DNA from: CALKWS01 sp035302405
Lineage (GTDB): Bacteria > Actinomycetota > Actinomycetes > Actinomycetales > Beutenbergiaceae
Assembly (NCBI GenBank): GCA_035302405.1
Contig: DATGSR010000010.1
Location: 1-6,814 of the forward strand
Reading direction: 5' to 3'
Length of the DNA: 6,814 bases
The notes below the pieces were generated by a model, which worked only from the letters and a program-made list of their open reading frames with translations, did no database searches and was not told where the DNA came from. The position numbers and the translations under genes are program-made. Shown one piece after another: positions 1-5,784 of the stretch (position 1 is the first letter of the stretch; the number at the start of each line of letters is the position of its first letter).

Positions 1-59
1 CGGCGGCGTAACTCATCGGCGGGAGTCGGCGGGTTGTCCCCGGCGTCGGGGGGCGTCAT
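1..59 (-). CDS. otsB: Start of probable trehalose-6-phosphate phosphatase, cut by the window edge
   Basis: An ATG on the minus strand (complement of 57-59) overlaps the otsA stop as ATGA. Reading on gives MTPPDAGDNPPTPADELRR with no stop before the window edge, so only 19 codons are visible. The 4-bp stop/start overlap is typical of translationally coupled genes in one operon. A Pro/Asp-rich N-terminus leading into DELRR fits the opening of actinobacterial OtsB proteins, which remove phosphate from trehalose-6-phosphate, and otsB commonly follows otsA. The identity rests mainly on this context: none of the HAD-family catalytic Asp motifs are inside the window. That a gene starts here is fairly likely; that it is otsB is an inference. 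Confidence 0.6.
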   Translation of the reverse strand, partial: MTPPDAGDNPPTPADELRR

Positions 60-1525
60 CGGTCTTCGGTGATCGACTGCAGCGTGTCCAGGAACCGGCG
101 GGCCCAAGCGTTCACATCGTTCTCCATCACCCGCTTACGCAGGGCGCGCATCCGCCGTCGGCCCTCCCGCGAGGGCATCTCGATGGCGCGCATGATCGCA
201 GACTTGGACCCCTCGATGTCATGGGGGTTGATCAGCAGGGCCTGGGTCAGTTCCCCCGCGGCGCCGGTGAACTCGCTCAGCACCAGCACCCCGCCCAGGT
301 CGTAACGGGCGGCCACGTACTCCTTGGCCACCAGGTTCATCCCGTCCCGCAGGGAGGTCACCAGCATGACGTCGGCGGCAAGGTACAGCGCCGCCATCTC
401 CTCCATGGGGTAGGAGTGGTGCAGGTAGTTGATCGCCGCCCCGCCCAGGATGCCGAACTCACCGTTGATGCGCCCGACGGTCTCCTCGATCTGGTGGCGC
501 AGTTCCTGGTACTGCTCCACCCGCTCCCGGCTGGGGCTGGCCACCTGCACCAGCACCGTCTCCGGCGCGGTGACCCGGCCTTCCTTGAGCAGTTCCTCGA
601 AGATCTTCAGCCGGTGCCGGATGCCCTTGGTGTAGTCCAGCCGGTCCACGCCGAGCAGCATCACCTCGGGGTCGCCCAACTCGGTGCGGATCTCCTTGGC
701 GCGAGCCTGCACCGACTCGCTGCGGGCCAGGGCCTCGAACTGTTCGGAGTCGATGGAGATGGGGAAGGTGGCCGCGCGCACCTGGCGGGGTTCGCCGGTG
801 TTTGCGCCGTACCCGGCTTCGGCGCGGGGGTCGACGACGATCACGTTCCCACGGGTGCTGTGCGGGCTGAACCGGCGCACCGCGCGCAGGAAGTTGGCCG
901 CGTCCCCGTTGCGTTGGAAGCCCACCAAGTCCGCCCCGAGCAGACCGGCGATGATCTCTGCGCGCCAGGTCATCTGGGCGAACAATTCCACCGGGGGGAA
1001 GGGGATGTGGTTGAAGAACCCGATGCGCAGGTCCGGGCGCAGCTCGCGCAGCATCGCCGGCACGAGTTGGAGTTGGTAGTCCTGCACCCACACCACCGCG
1101 CCCTCGGCGGCCGCGCGGGCCGCCTCCTCGGCGAATCGCTGGTTCACCTCGCGGTAGGTGTTCCACCAGTGCCGGTGGTACTCCGGGGGCACGATGACGT
1201 CGTGATACAGCGGCCACAGGGTGGCGTTGGAGAAACCCTCGTAATAGTCGGCCAGTTCCTCCTCGCTGAGGCGGATCGGGTGCAACTGGATACCGTCGGC
1301 CTCGAACGGGCCGAGTTCCTGATCGGCGCTGCCGGGCCATCCCACCCAGGCCCCGCCGCTGGTGCGCATCAACGGCGCCAACGCGGTCACCAGTCCGCCG
1401 GGGGAGCGGGTCCACTCCACCTGTCCGTCCTCGTCGAGGGAGGCATCCACAGGCAACCGGTTGGCAACGACGACGAAGTCGGGACCTCCACCCTGGCGAC
1501 CGGACTGTAACGAACTGCGGCCCAT
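56..1525 (-). CDS. otsA: Trehalose-6-phosphate synthase (GT20 family)
   Basis: Makes trehalose-6-phosphate from a nucleotide-activated glucose and glucose-6-phosphate in the cytoplasm, the first step of the OtsA-OtsB trehalose route used for osmoprotection and, in many Actinobacteria, as a cell-envelope precursor. The 489-aa protein has the usual length and the family landmarks in order: VVVANRLPVD (18-27, with the donor-loop Arg), SPGGLV (41-46), WPLYH (104-108), VQDYQLQLVP (147-156), FNHIPFPP (171-178), GVDRLDYTKG (292-301, with Arg295 and Lys300 that bind phosphate) and SLRDGMNLVAKEY (391-403, Asp394 and Glu402). QDYQLQ in place of the enterobacterial HDYHL is a form I recall from mycobacterial OtsA. 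The start at 1525 was chosen because GGAG lies just upstream and the VVVANR strand begins soon after. An in-frame ATG 23 codons earlier (1594) would add an unconserved tail and lacks a clear ribosome site. It overlaps the downstream gene by 4 bp. Confidence 0.95.
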   Translation of the reverse strand: MGRSSLQSGRQGGGPDFVVVANRLPVDASLDEDGQVEWTRSPGGLVTALAPLMRTSGGAWVGWPGSADQELGPFEADGIQLHPIRLSEEELADYYEGFSNATLWPLYHDVIVPPEYHRHWWNTYREVNQRFAEEAARAAAEGAVVWVQDYQLQLVPAMLRELRPDLRIGFFNHIPFPPVELFAQMTWRAEIIAGLLGADLVGFQRNGDAANFLRAVRRFSPHSTRGNVIVVDPRAEAGYGANTGEPRQVRAATFPISIDSEQFEALARSESVQARAKEIRTELGDPEVMLLGVDRLDYTKGIRHRLKIFEELLKEGRVTAPETVLVQVASPSRERVEQYQELRHQIEETVGRINGEFGILGGAAINYLHHSYPMEEMAALYLAADVMLVTSLRDGMNLVAKEYVAARYDLGGVLVLSEFTGAAGELTQALLINPHDIEGSKSAIMRAIEMPSREGRRRMRALRKRVMENDVNAWARRFLDTLQSITEDR

Positions 1526-1567
1526 TGTTCTCCAGTGTTCGGACGGATTTGTTGACTTTTTCGTTAC
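1507..1567. repeat. 8-bp inverted repeat around the otsA start
   Basis: GTAACGAA at 1507-1514 is matched by its exact reverse complement TTCGTTAC at 1560-1567, 45 bp apart, in the divergent otsA/kinase region. One arm lies in the first otsA codons and the other upstream of its ribosome site. It could be a paired operator, but an 8-bp match within a few hundred bases can arise by chance. I found no convincing -35/-10 pair for either divergent gene. Confidence 0.25.
1530..1533 (-). promoter_or_regulatory. Ribosome binding site that decides the otsA start
   Basis: The minus strand reads GGAG-AACA-ATG, with four bases between GGAG and the ATG at 1525. The spacing is a little short but it is the best Shine-Dalgarno match near any candidate otsA start. 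Confidence 0.55.
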
Positions 1568-1673
1568 CTTATCCGGTGCCGTCCGGGCGTGCATGTGCCC
1601 GTCAGTTCGTGATTTGGCTTGCGGGCGCCGCTGCGGGCGGGGATCCGGAGCGGCTGCGGGTACGTTGACGGAT

Positions 1674-3383
1674 ATGGAAACGCGTCCGGATCACATGCCG
1701 GCCCGCCGGGAGGTGGGCGGGTACCGGCTGCTCGACGTGCTGGGGTCGGGCGGGATGGGCACGGTCTATGAGGCGCTGGACGGCGAGGGCCGCGCCGTGG
1801 CGTTGAAGCTGCTGCATCCGGGCATCAGCGCCGACCCCTCCGCCCGGGCCCGGTTACAGCGGGAGATCGCTGCGCTGCACCGGGTGCGCGGACCGCATGT
1901 GGCTCGGGTGCTGGACGCCGAATCGGACTCGGCCGAGGCCTTCATCGTCACCGAACTGGTGGACGGGCAGACGCTGGATGAGTCGGTGCGCGAGCACGGG
2001 CCGTTGGACGAGGTGGAACTGGCCGACCTTGCCGACGGGTTGGCCGATGCGTTGGAAGCGATCCACGGCGCCGGGGTGGTGCACCGGGACCTGAAGCCGG
2101 GCAACGTGATGCTCACCGACTCCGGGCCGGTGGTGATCGACTTCGGCATCTCCCAATTGGCCGACGACGCTCGCCTCACCCAAACGGGGCTGGTCACCGG
2201 CACCCCCGGTTACGTTGATCCGGCGGTGATGCGCGGCGCGGCGCCCGGCCCCACCGGGGACTGGTGGGGATGGGCCGCGGTGCTGCTGTACGCCGCCACC
2301 GGCCGCCCACCGTTCGGCAAGGGACCCCTGGCGGCGGTGCTGGGCCGAGTGGAAACCGGCCGCCCCGACCTGGAGGGAGTGCCCGAACCGTTGGCGCCGG
2401 TGCTGCGCGCCGCGCTGCACCCCGACCCCGACCAGCGCCTACACCCCCAGCAGGTGCGCCGGGGACTGGGTGAGTTCGCCCTCGGCCATGCCCCCACAGT
2501 GGTGCTGGGCCCCGATGCTCACGGCATGGATGCTGGCGCGGATGGTGACCCCACCGTGCGGGCGCCAGTGGCCTCCGGACCCACGATCCCGGCCCCGGCA
2601 CACCCGCCGGTGCCCCCGCCCGCGGCCTATCCCCCGCCCCGCACCAGCGCCTGGGGTGGGGAGCCGGTGCCATACCCGGGCCAGGAACCGGTGCCTGCCG
2701 GGCAGACGCCGGACGGGTCGCAATGGCGGCAGGCTCCGGTCACCCCGTCCCCGGTGCCGCAGCAGCCGGCGCCGTTACCGCCCGCGGGGTACCCGCAGCA
2801 GATGGAGCAGGTGCCGGTATGGGCGCGGCCCCCGAGGCCGCGCCCTGCGGTCGTGGGCGCCTTGTTCCTGGCGGTGGTGGGGCTCGGCACGGTGTGGCCG
2901 ATCTGGACGCTGCTGGTGCTCGTGATGGTGGTGGCCCTCACCGGTGCGGTCGGGATGGGGTCGGAGAACCTGCGCGAACGCCGGCTGCGGCTCGGTCCCC
3001 GCCGCTCGGACATGGCCAGGGTGATCGCGGGACTGCCCTGGTACTTGATCTCCGGAATCCTGCTGACGGTGCCCGGGGTGCTGGTGGGCGGGCTCGCAGC
3101 CGTGGTGATCTGGGCGCTGGGGGCTTCGCGATTCCCGCACACCGCGATCGTCGCGACGGCGATGGCGGTGTTGACCTTGTTGTTGTGGTGGACGCCCTCC
3201 AGCGGTAGCGCCAGGGCGGGCACGCGCAGGTTGCTGGGTACGCTCGCACCGAACGCCCGCTTGGCGCGGGTGTGGGCCGGGCTGGGGCTGCTGGTGGCGC
3301 TCGCGATGGCGGTGGCGGTGCTCGGCTTCGGGGCGACGGTGGTGTGGGACCCGGCGCCGCCGCCACCGGTGCCGCAGTTCTGA
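1674..3383 (+). CDS. Ser/Thr protein kinase (Hanks type) with a polytopic C-terminal membrane region
   Basis: A 569-aa protein. The cytoplasmic kinase domain spans about residues 17-268. It has the glycine loop LGSGGMGTVY (23-32), ATP-binding Lys45 in AVALK, helix-C Glu64, catalytic HRDLKPGN (137-144, Asp139), DFG (156-158), an activation loop with Thr171, Thr175 and Thr177, DWWGW (196-200) and Arg255 near the domain end, so it should be active. The usual APE after the activation loop is replaced by VDPA (181-184). Residues about 300-390 form a Pro-rich linker. From 392 to 558 there are roughly four to six hydrophobic segments (about 392-426, 451-483, 489-507, 532-558), ending in a short Pro-rich tail. 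No PASTA or other extracellular sensor domain is seen. The frame is open from 1362, but GC-rich coding in the kinase register and homology begin only after the ATG at 1674. No strong ribosome site precedes it, so the start (or 1695) is uncertain and the message might be leaderless. It diverges from otsA. Substrates are unknown. Confidence 0.9.
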   Translation: METRPDHMPARREVGGYRLLDVLGSGGMGTVYEALDGEGRAVALKLLHPGISADPSARARLQREIAALHRVRGPHVARVLDAESDSAEAFIVTELVDGQTLDESVREHGPLDEVELADLADGLADALEAIHGAGVVHRDLKPGNVMLTDSGPVVIDFGISQLADDARLTQTGLVTGTPGYVDPAVMRGAAPGPTGDWWGWAAVLLYAATGRPPFGKGPLAAVLGRVETGRPDLEGVPEPLAPVLRAALHPDPDQRLHPQQVRRGLGEFALGHAPTVVLGPDAHGMDAGADGDPTVRAPVASGPTIPAPAHPPVPPPAAYPPPRTSAWGGEPVPYPGQEPVPAGQTPDGSQWRQAPVTPSPVPQQPAPLPPAGYPQQMEQVPVWARPPRPRPAVVGALFLAVVGLGTVWPIWTLLVLVMVVALTGAVGMGSENLRERRLRLGPRRSDMARVIAGLPWYLISGILLTVPGVLVGGLAAVVIWALGASRFPHTAIVATAMAVLTLLLWWTPSSGSARAGTRRLLGTLAPNARLARVWAGLGLLVALAMAVAVLGFGATVVWDPAPPPPVPQF

Positions 3384-3394
3384 AAAGCAAATTC

Positions 3395-3422
3395 GGCCGT
3401 CGGCCATGATCGGCCAGTGGCC
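3395..3422 (+). terminator. GGCC-repeat hairpin after the kinase gene
   Basis: Four GGCC blocks at 3395, 3402, 3412 and 3419 are spaced symmetrically. GGCC-GTC-GGCC can fold on GGCC-AGT-GGCC around the 6-base loop ATGATC, giving eight Watson-Crick pairs, two G-U pairs and one mismatch. It begins 12 bases after the kinase stop. There is no T-run, so it would be a hairpin-only terminator of the kind proposed for high-GC Gram-positives. Confidence 0.4.
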
Positions 3423-3442
3423 AGTACCACAACGCATGCGCC

Positions 3443-3471
3443 TGTGTGGAGCGCGCCATAAGACGTATCCT
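3443..3471 (+). promoter_or_regulatory. Possible promoter of the DsbA-like gene
   Basis: TATCCT at 3466-3471 fits the actinobacterial -10 pattern TANNNT. A poor -35 (TGTGTG, 3443-3448) lies 17 bases upstream. The position, about 65 bases before the start codon and after the hairpin, is sensible, but the -35 match is weak. Confidence 0.3.
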
Positions 3472-3483
3472 GACCTGAGGTCA
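3471..3483. promoter_or_regulatory. 13-bp palindrome, possible operator
   Basis: TGACCT-G-AGGTCA is a perfect inverted repeat with 6-bp arms and a one-base centre. It starts at the last base of the putative -10 and covers the likely transcription start, where a repressor would act. Such a repeat is expected once or twice by chance in a window this size, so position is the only argument. I cannot name a regulator. Confidence 0.3.
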
Positions 3484-3521
3484 ATTACTCTCCGTCGCCT
3501 GAGCGCGACGCCCGCCCCGCG

Positions 3522-3527
3522 AAAGGA
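3522..3527 (+). promoter_or_regulatory. Ribosome binding site supporting a TTG start
   Basis: AAAGGA lies nine bases before TTG at 3537. It is the clearest Shine-Dalgarno site in this spacer and fixes the unusual start codon. Confidence 0.65.
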
Positions 3528-3536
3528 TCTCCTGCG

Positions 3537-4304
3537 TTGGCTCCGAAGACCGTCGACAAGAATGCTCGCCGGGAGGCAGCCCGCCGCCAGGCTGAGGCGC
3601 TGCGTAACCAGGCCAAGGCCCAGGAGCGTAAGCAGCGGATGATCATCGCCATCATCGCCGTGGTGGTGGTCGGACTGCTGGCGGTGGCCGGGTACATCAT
3701 CTGGGACTCCTCCCAGCGCACCCTGCTGAGCGAGTTCGAGGGCGAGGTCCCCGCCGGCTCGAACGAACACGGCGGGATCGAGGTTGGCGCCGGTGGGGTG
3801 GGCAGCCCGAACGAGGACGCCAGCACCGTACAGGTGTACCTGGACTTCGCCTGCCCCTACTGCGCGCAGTTCGAGCAGGTCAACGGTGAAGATCTGCAGC
3901 AGATGGCCGCCGACGGTGAGGTCACCGTGGCTTACCACCCGGTGGCCTACCTGGGTGAGTACTCGTTGCGTTCGGCTGCCGCCATGGCCGCTGTGGCCGA
4001 TCGGTCCCCGGAGCACATGGAGGACTTCGCCGAGCACGTGTTCATGAACCTGGACCCGAACGCCACCGATGAGCAACTGCAGGAGGCCGCGCGCGCCGTT
4101 GGCGTTCCCGAGGACGTAGCGGTCACCATCACCGACGGTGAGTTCACCGAGTGGGCCGAGACCGCCAGTGAACAAGCCCGCAGGGACGGCGCCCGCGGCA
4201 CCCCGTCGATCGCCCTGGACGGCACCATGTTGGAGCCGGAGCAGGACGACGTGAACTGGCTCAACGCCGGAGAGTTGCCGGAGTACCTGCGCGCCCAGGG
4301 CTGA
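3537..4304 (+). CDS. Membrane-anchored DsbA-family thiol:disulfide oxidoreductase
   Basis: A 255-aa protein. Residues 1-34 are highly charged (Arg/Lys/Ala/Gln, probably helical) and cytoplasmic. Residues 35-56 form one transmembrane helix that acts as an uncleaved anchor, leaving the rest outside the membrane. The thioredoxin fold starts at about 97 (VQVYLDFACPYC), with the redox site Cys106-Pro-Tyr-Cys109 preceded by Phe104. The helical insertion spans about 145-215. The cis-proline motif is GTPS with Pro223, and the end is the helix LPEYLRAQG. All catalytic elements of the DsbA/Thioredoxin_4 family are present. The likely role is forming, or possibly rearranging, disulfides in exported proteins; the redox direction cannot be read from sequence. 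Translation starts at TTG with a good ribosome site. The gene stands alone: 153 bp after the kinase and 122 bp before the tRNA, on the same strand. Confidence 0.92.
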   Translation: MAPKTVDKNARREAARRQAEALRNQAKAQERKQRMIIAIIAVVVVGLLAVAGYIIWDSSQRTLLSEFEGEVPAGSNEHGGIEVGAGGVGSPNEDASTVQVYLDFACPYCAQFEQVNGEDLQQMAADGEVTVAYHPVAYLGEYSLRSAAAMAAVADRSPEHMEDFAEHVFMNLDPNATDEQLQEAARAVGVPEDVAVTITDGEFTEWAETASEQARRDGARGTPSIALDGTMLEPEQDDVNWLNAGELPEYLRAQG

Positions 4305-4382
4305 TCCTCCGGGCCCAGGGCCAGCCGTCTGGTGATCCAAGGCAATCCACCCGGTGAGGATCTGGCAGACTCAGTAGTGATC

Positions 4383-4421
4383 CTGCGGTAGCCGGTGGCA
4401 TCACACCGCGAGCCGCCGCAG
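4383..4421 (+). other. Nested hairpin directly upstream of tRNA-Thr
   Basis: Outer arms CTGCGG (4383-4388) and CCGCAG (4416-4421) are perfectly complementary. Inside them CGGTG (4393-4397) pairs with CACCG (4404-4408) around a 6-base loop. The structure ends five bases before the mature tRNA 5' end. It could terminate the dsbA-like transcript or form part of the tRNA precursor leader. No T-run follows and I see no convincing tRNA promoter in 4305-4426. Confidence 0.4.
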
Positions 4422-4426
4422 GGCCC

Positions 4427-4502
4427 GCCACCTTAGCTCAGTTGGTAGAGCACCCGCCTTGTAAGCGGACGGTCGTCGGTTCGAGTCCGACAGGTGGCTC
4501 CA
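4427..4502 (+). tRNA. tRNA-Thr, anticodon TGT, CCA encoded
   Basis: A full cloverleaf is visible. The acceptor stem is GCCACCT (4427-4433) with AGGTGGC (4492-4498). The D arm is GCTC/GAGC (4436-4451). The anticodon arm is 4453-4469, with loop CTTGTAA and anticodon TGT at 4460-4462, reading ACA threonine codons. The variable loop is CGGTC. The T arm GTCGG-TTCGAGT-CCGAC runs 4475-4491. The discriminator is T4499 and CCA is encoded at 4500-4502. The outermost anticodon-stem pair (positions 27-43) is C-A, a mismatch; all other stem pairs are intact. No T-rich terminator hairpin follows beyond a short ATTTTG. Confidence 0.96.
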
Positions 4503-4544
4503 ATTTTGAAGGGTCGGTGTACCCGAAAGTGTAGCCAGTGGAAG

Positions 4545-4721
4545 CGTGCGGAAGACCGCGGTCACGCCACGGGTAGTGCTGTCCCGGCCGACGTTGATGG
4601 GCACGGAGGTCTGGACCCACAGGGTGCTGTCTTGGCAGCGTTCGGCGGTGAGGACGCCGCATTGGCAGAGCCAGCCGGTGTGGTAGGGCTCGCCGGCGGA
4701 GCAGATGCATCCGAGTGGGCG
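4545..4721 (-). pseudogene. Fragment of an unrecognised Cys-rich protein gene beside the tRNA
   Basis: Reading the minus strand from just after a TAG at 4724-4722 gives a frame with a strong coding signature: in the 54 codons from 4706 to 4545, 49 end in G or C, while the frame whose ATG lies at 4710 looks clearly poorer. The peptide opens with five cysteines in a CxC...CxC...C arrangement (GCICSAGEPYHTGWLCQCG, then ERC), suggesting a metal-binding fold, and continues WVQTSVPINVGRD and TTRGVTAVF. There is no plausible start: the upstream side is a stop. There is also no stop before the frame runs through the tRNA. So both ends are missing and this is best read as a decayed remnant, perhaps with a frameshift near 4540. 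I do not recognise the family. Its position against the tRNA 3' end suggests a leftover of an integration or deletion event. Confidence 0.5.
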
Positions 4722-4778
4722 CTACGCAACGGGAGACAGTTGAGAAAAGGAACGCCGGCGGAGAACACTTCGTGGAAG

Positions 4779-4809
4779 TTGCTAAGGAACGACGCTAAGC
4801 GCCTAGCCT
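4779..4809 (+). promoter_or_regulatory. Possible promoter of the lipoprotein gene, with embedded palindrome
   Basis: TTGCTA (4779-4784) and TAGCCT (4804-4809) resemble -35 and -10 boxes, but the 19-base spacer is long. GCTAAG occurs twice (4781 and 4794). The second copy starts a 14-bp near-palindrome, GCTAAGCGCCTAGC (4794-4807, one mismatched pair), which overlaps the -10. This could be an operator. Evidence is by inspection only. Confidence 0.25.
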
Positions 4810-4844
4810 GGACATGTAGATCTCGGCTTTGGGGGCGTGCAGAG

Positions 4845-5549
4845 ATGCGAACGACGCGATGGGCAGTGCTATCGGCGGTAGTGACCGCCGCCGCCGTTGT
4901 GGGCGGCTGCAGTACTGGCGATGAGCCTGCGGTGGAACAGAACGAGCCTGCGCAGGAAGCGAGTCAGGATCCTTCCCCGGCTGCCCCGCCGTCGGATCGC
5001 GATGTGGATGGCTCCGCAGACCAGCCATCGGATGACTCCACCGACACCGCCACAACGACGGAGCAGCCGTCACCCGGATTCGAAGACGTTCCTGAGGGGT
5101 ACTACGTCGTCGATAACGGACGCGCGATGGTGGCGGAGCGAGCCGGTGCCGGGTGCGAGGGAATGCCGGGTTTGGAACCGCGGCCAGACGATGATGAGCA
5201 TCGCGTCCACGGGTACTGGTACTCGCAGTTGCGCGACGTCGGCCCGATTGCTCGTGCGACCGGCGAAGCGATTTACGACGACGACGGCCAGCCAGTCGCC
5301 TACGTCGCCGCACCCGGGGATACGATGCGCGCGATCGCTGCCCGGTTCTGCATCGACCATTACCCCTACTTGGAGTGGATCAACGCCATCCGCCGCGGGG
5401 ACCGCACATCAATCATGGATACCGCGTCTATGACCCTCTACGCGGGGGACACGATCAATCTCAACCCGTACACGATTGCCACGGTCGGGGATGAGAATGG
5501 CGTCGTCCGGGACAACGCCATCGACTTCCACATCCCGCCACAGCACTGA
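4845..5549 (+). CDS. Secreted lipoprotein with acidic linker and LysM-like C-terminal domain
   Basis: A 234-aa protein. Residues 1-21 form a lipoprotein signal peptide with lipobox VVGGC and Cys22 as the lipid-bearing residue. Residues about 25-78 are a low-complexity linker rich in Asp, Glu, Pro, Ser and Thr. Residues about 79-150 have aromatic patches (GYYVVD, HGYWYSQLR) that I do not recognise. Residues about 152-207 resemble a LysM repeat: AYVAAPGDTMRAIAARF, LEWINAIRRG, then LYAGDTINL, the pattern of YVVxxGDTLxxIAxRF...INxI...LxxGxxLxI. LysM domains bind peptidoglycan or related glycans, so a wall-associated role outside the membrane is likely. Cys104 and Cys169 could form a disulfide. 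The ATG at 4845 was chosen because it places the signal peptide at the N-terminus, with GGGGG nine bases upstream; the frame stays open back to 4494 but that extension is not protein-like. In the first 82 codons 54 end in G or C, far fewer than in the kinase, which hints at acquisition. Confidence 0.82.
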   Translation: MRTTRWAVLSAVVTAAAVVGGCSTGDEPAVEQNEPAQEASQDPSPAAPPSDRDVDGSADQPSDDSTDTATTTEQPSPGFEDVPEGYYVVDNGRAMVAERAGAGCEGMPGLEPRPDDDEHRVHGYWYSQLRDVGPIARATGEAIYDDDGQPVAYVAAPGDTMRAIAARFCIDHYPYLEWINAIRRGDRTSIMDTASMTLYAGDTINLNPYTIATVGDENGVVRDNAIDFHIPPQH

Positions 5550-5552
5550 GCG

Positions 5553-5568
5553 GCCGCCCTGAGGCGGT
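5553..5568 (+). terminator. Weak hairpin after the lipoprotein gene
   Basis: GCCGCC and GGCGGT pair around the loop CTGA (six pairs, one G-U), three bases after the stop codon. The stem is short and no T-run follows, so its role as a terminator is uncertain. Confidence 0.3.
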
Positions 5569-5604
5569 GGCGCAGCAGGAGACTTCGGCAAGGGATTCTA
5601 GAGT

Positions 5605-5655
5605 GACCTTCGCGCCGCTCCCAGGGATTGCGACCTTCGTGCCGCTCCCAAGGGA
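5605..5655. repeat. Two-copy 27-bp-period tandem repeat, possible mobile-element end
   Basis: GACCTTCGCGCCGCTCCC (5605-5622) recurs as GACCTTCGTGCCGCTCCC (5632-5649), 17 of 18 bases identical, and each copy is followed by A-rich AGGGA or AAGGGA. Multiple short repeats of this sort occur in the terminal regions of some insertion sequences, notably the IS21 family. No transposase gene or opposite end is visible, so that assignment is only a suggestion. They could also be binding sites. Confidence 0.5.
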
Positions 5656-5784
5656 ACTGGCTGGCGGACCCTGCGACATTTCACCGGTCAACAGATCTTG
5701 GTGCACGGTTGTCCGCTCGGGTCGAAGAGGCAAGGTCTCCGTCCGTCCTCTACGCTCCCGGAAGCGGGATCGGTACACGCGCCC

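Noticed and set aside
221..1510. A 429-codon open frame antisense to otsA
   Set aside because: It mirrors otsA codon bias in GC-rich DNA. The product is His/Gln/Gly-rich low-complexity sequence with no motif, and otsA on the other strand is certain.
1362..1673. N-terminal extension of the kinase frame back to 1362
   Set aside because: It overlaps the otsA coding region on the other strand and has no kinase-like sequence. The Gly-loop domain starts properly after the ATG at 1674.
2775..4340. A 521-codon minus-strand open frame spanning the kinase end and the DsbA-like gene
   Set aside because: It crosses two well-supported genes and their spacer, and its product is a run of His, Arg, Gln and Gly. 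It is a GC-driven shadow frame.
4401..4500. Peptides on the minus strand such as SDSNRRPSAYKAGALPTEL and GLEPTTVRLQGGCSTN
   Set aside because: These are translations of the tRNA itself and are well-known spurious database proteins.
4494..4844. N-terminal extension of the lipoprotein frame into the tRNA
   Set aside because: It would start inside the tRNA and bury the signal peptide in the middle of the protein.
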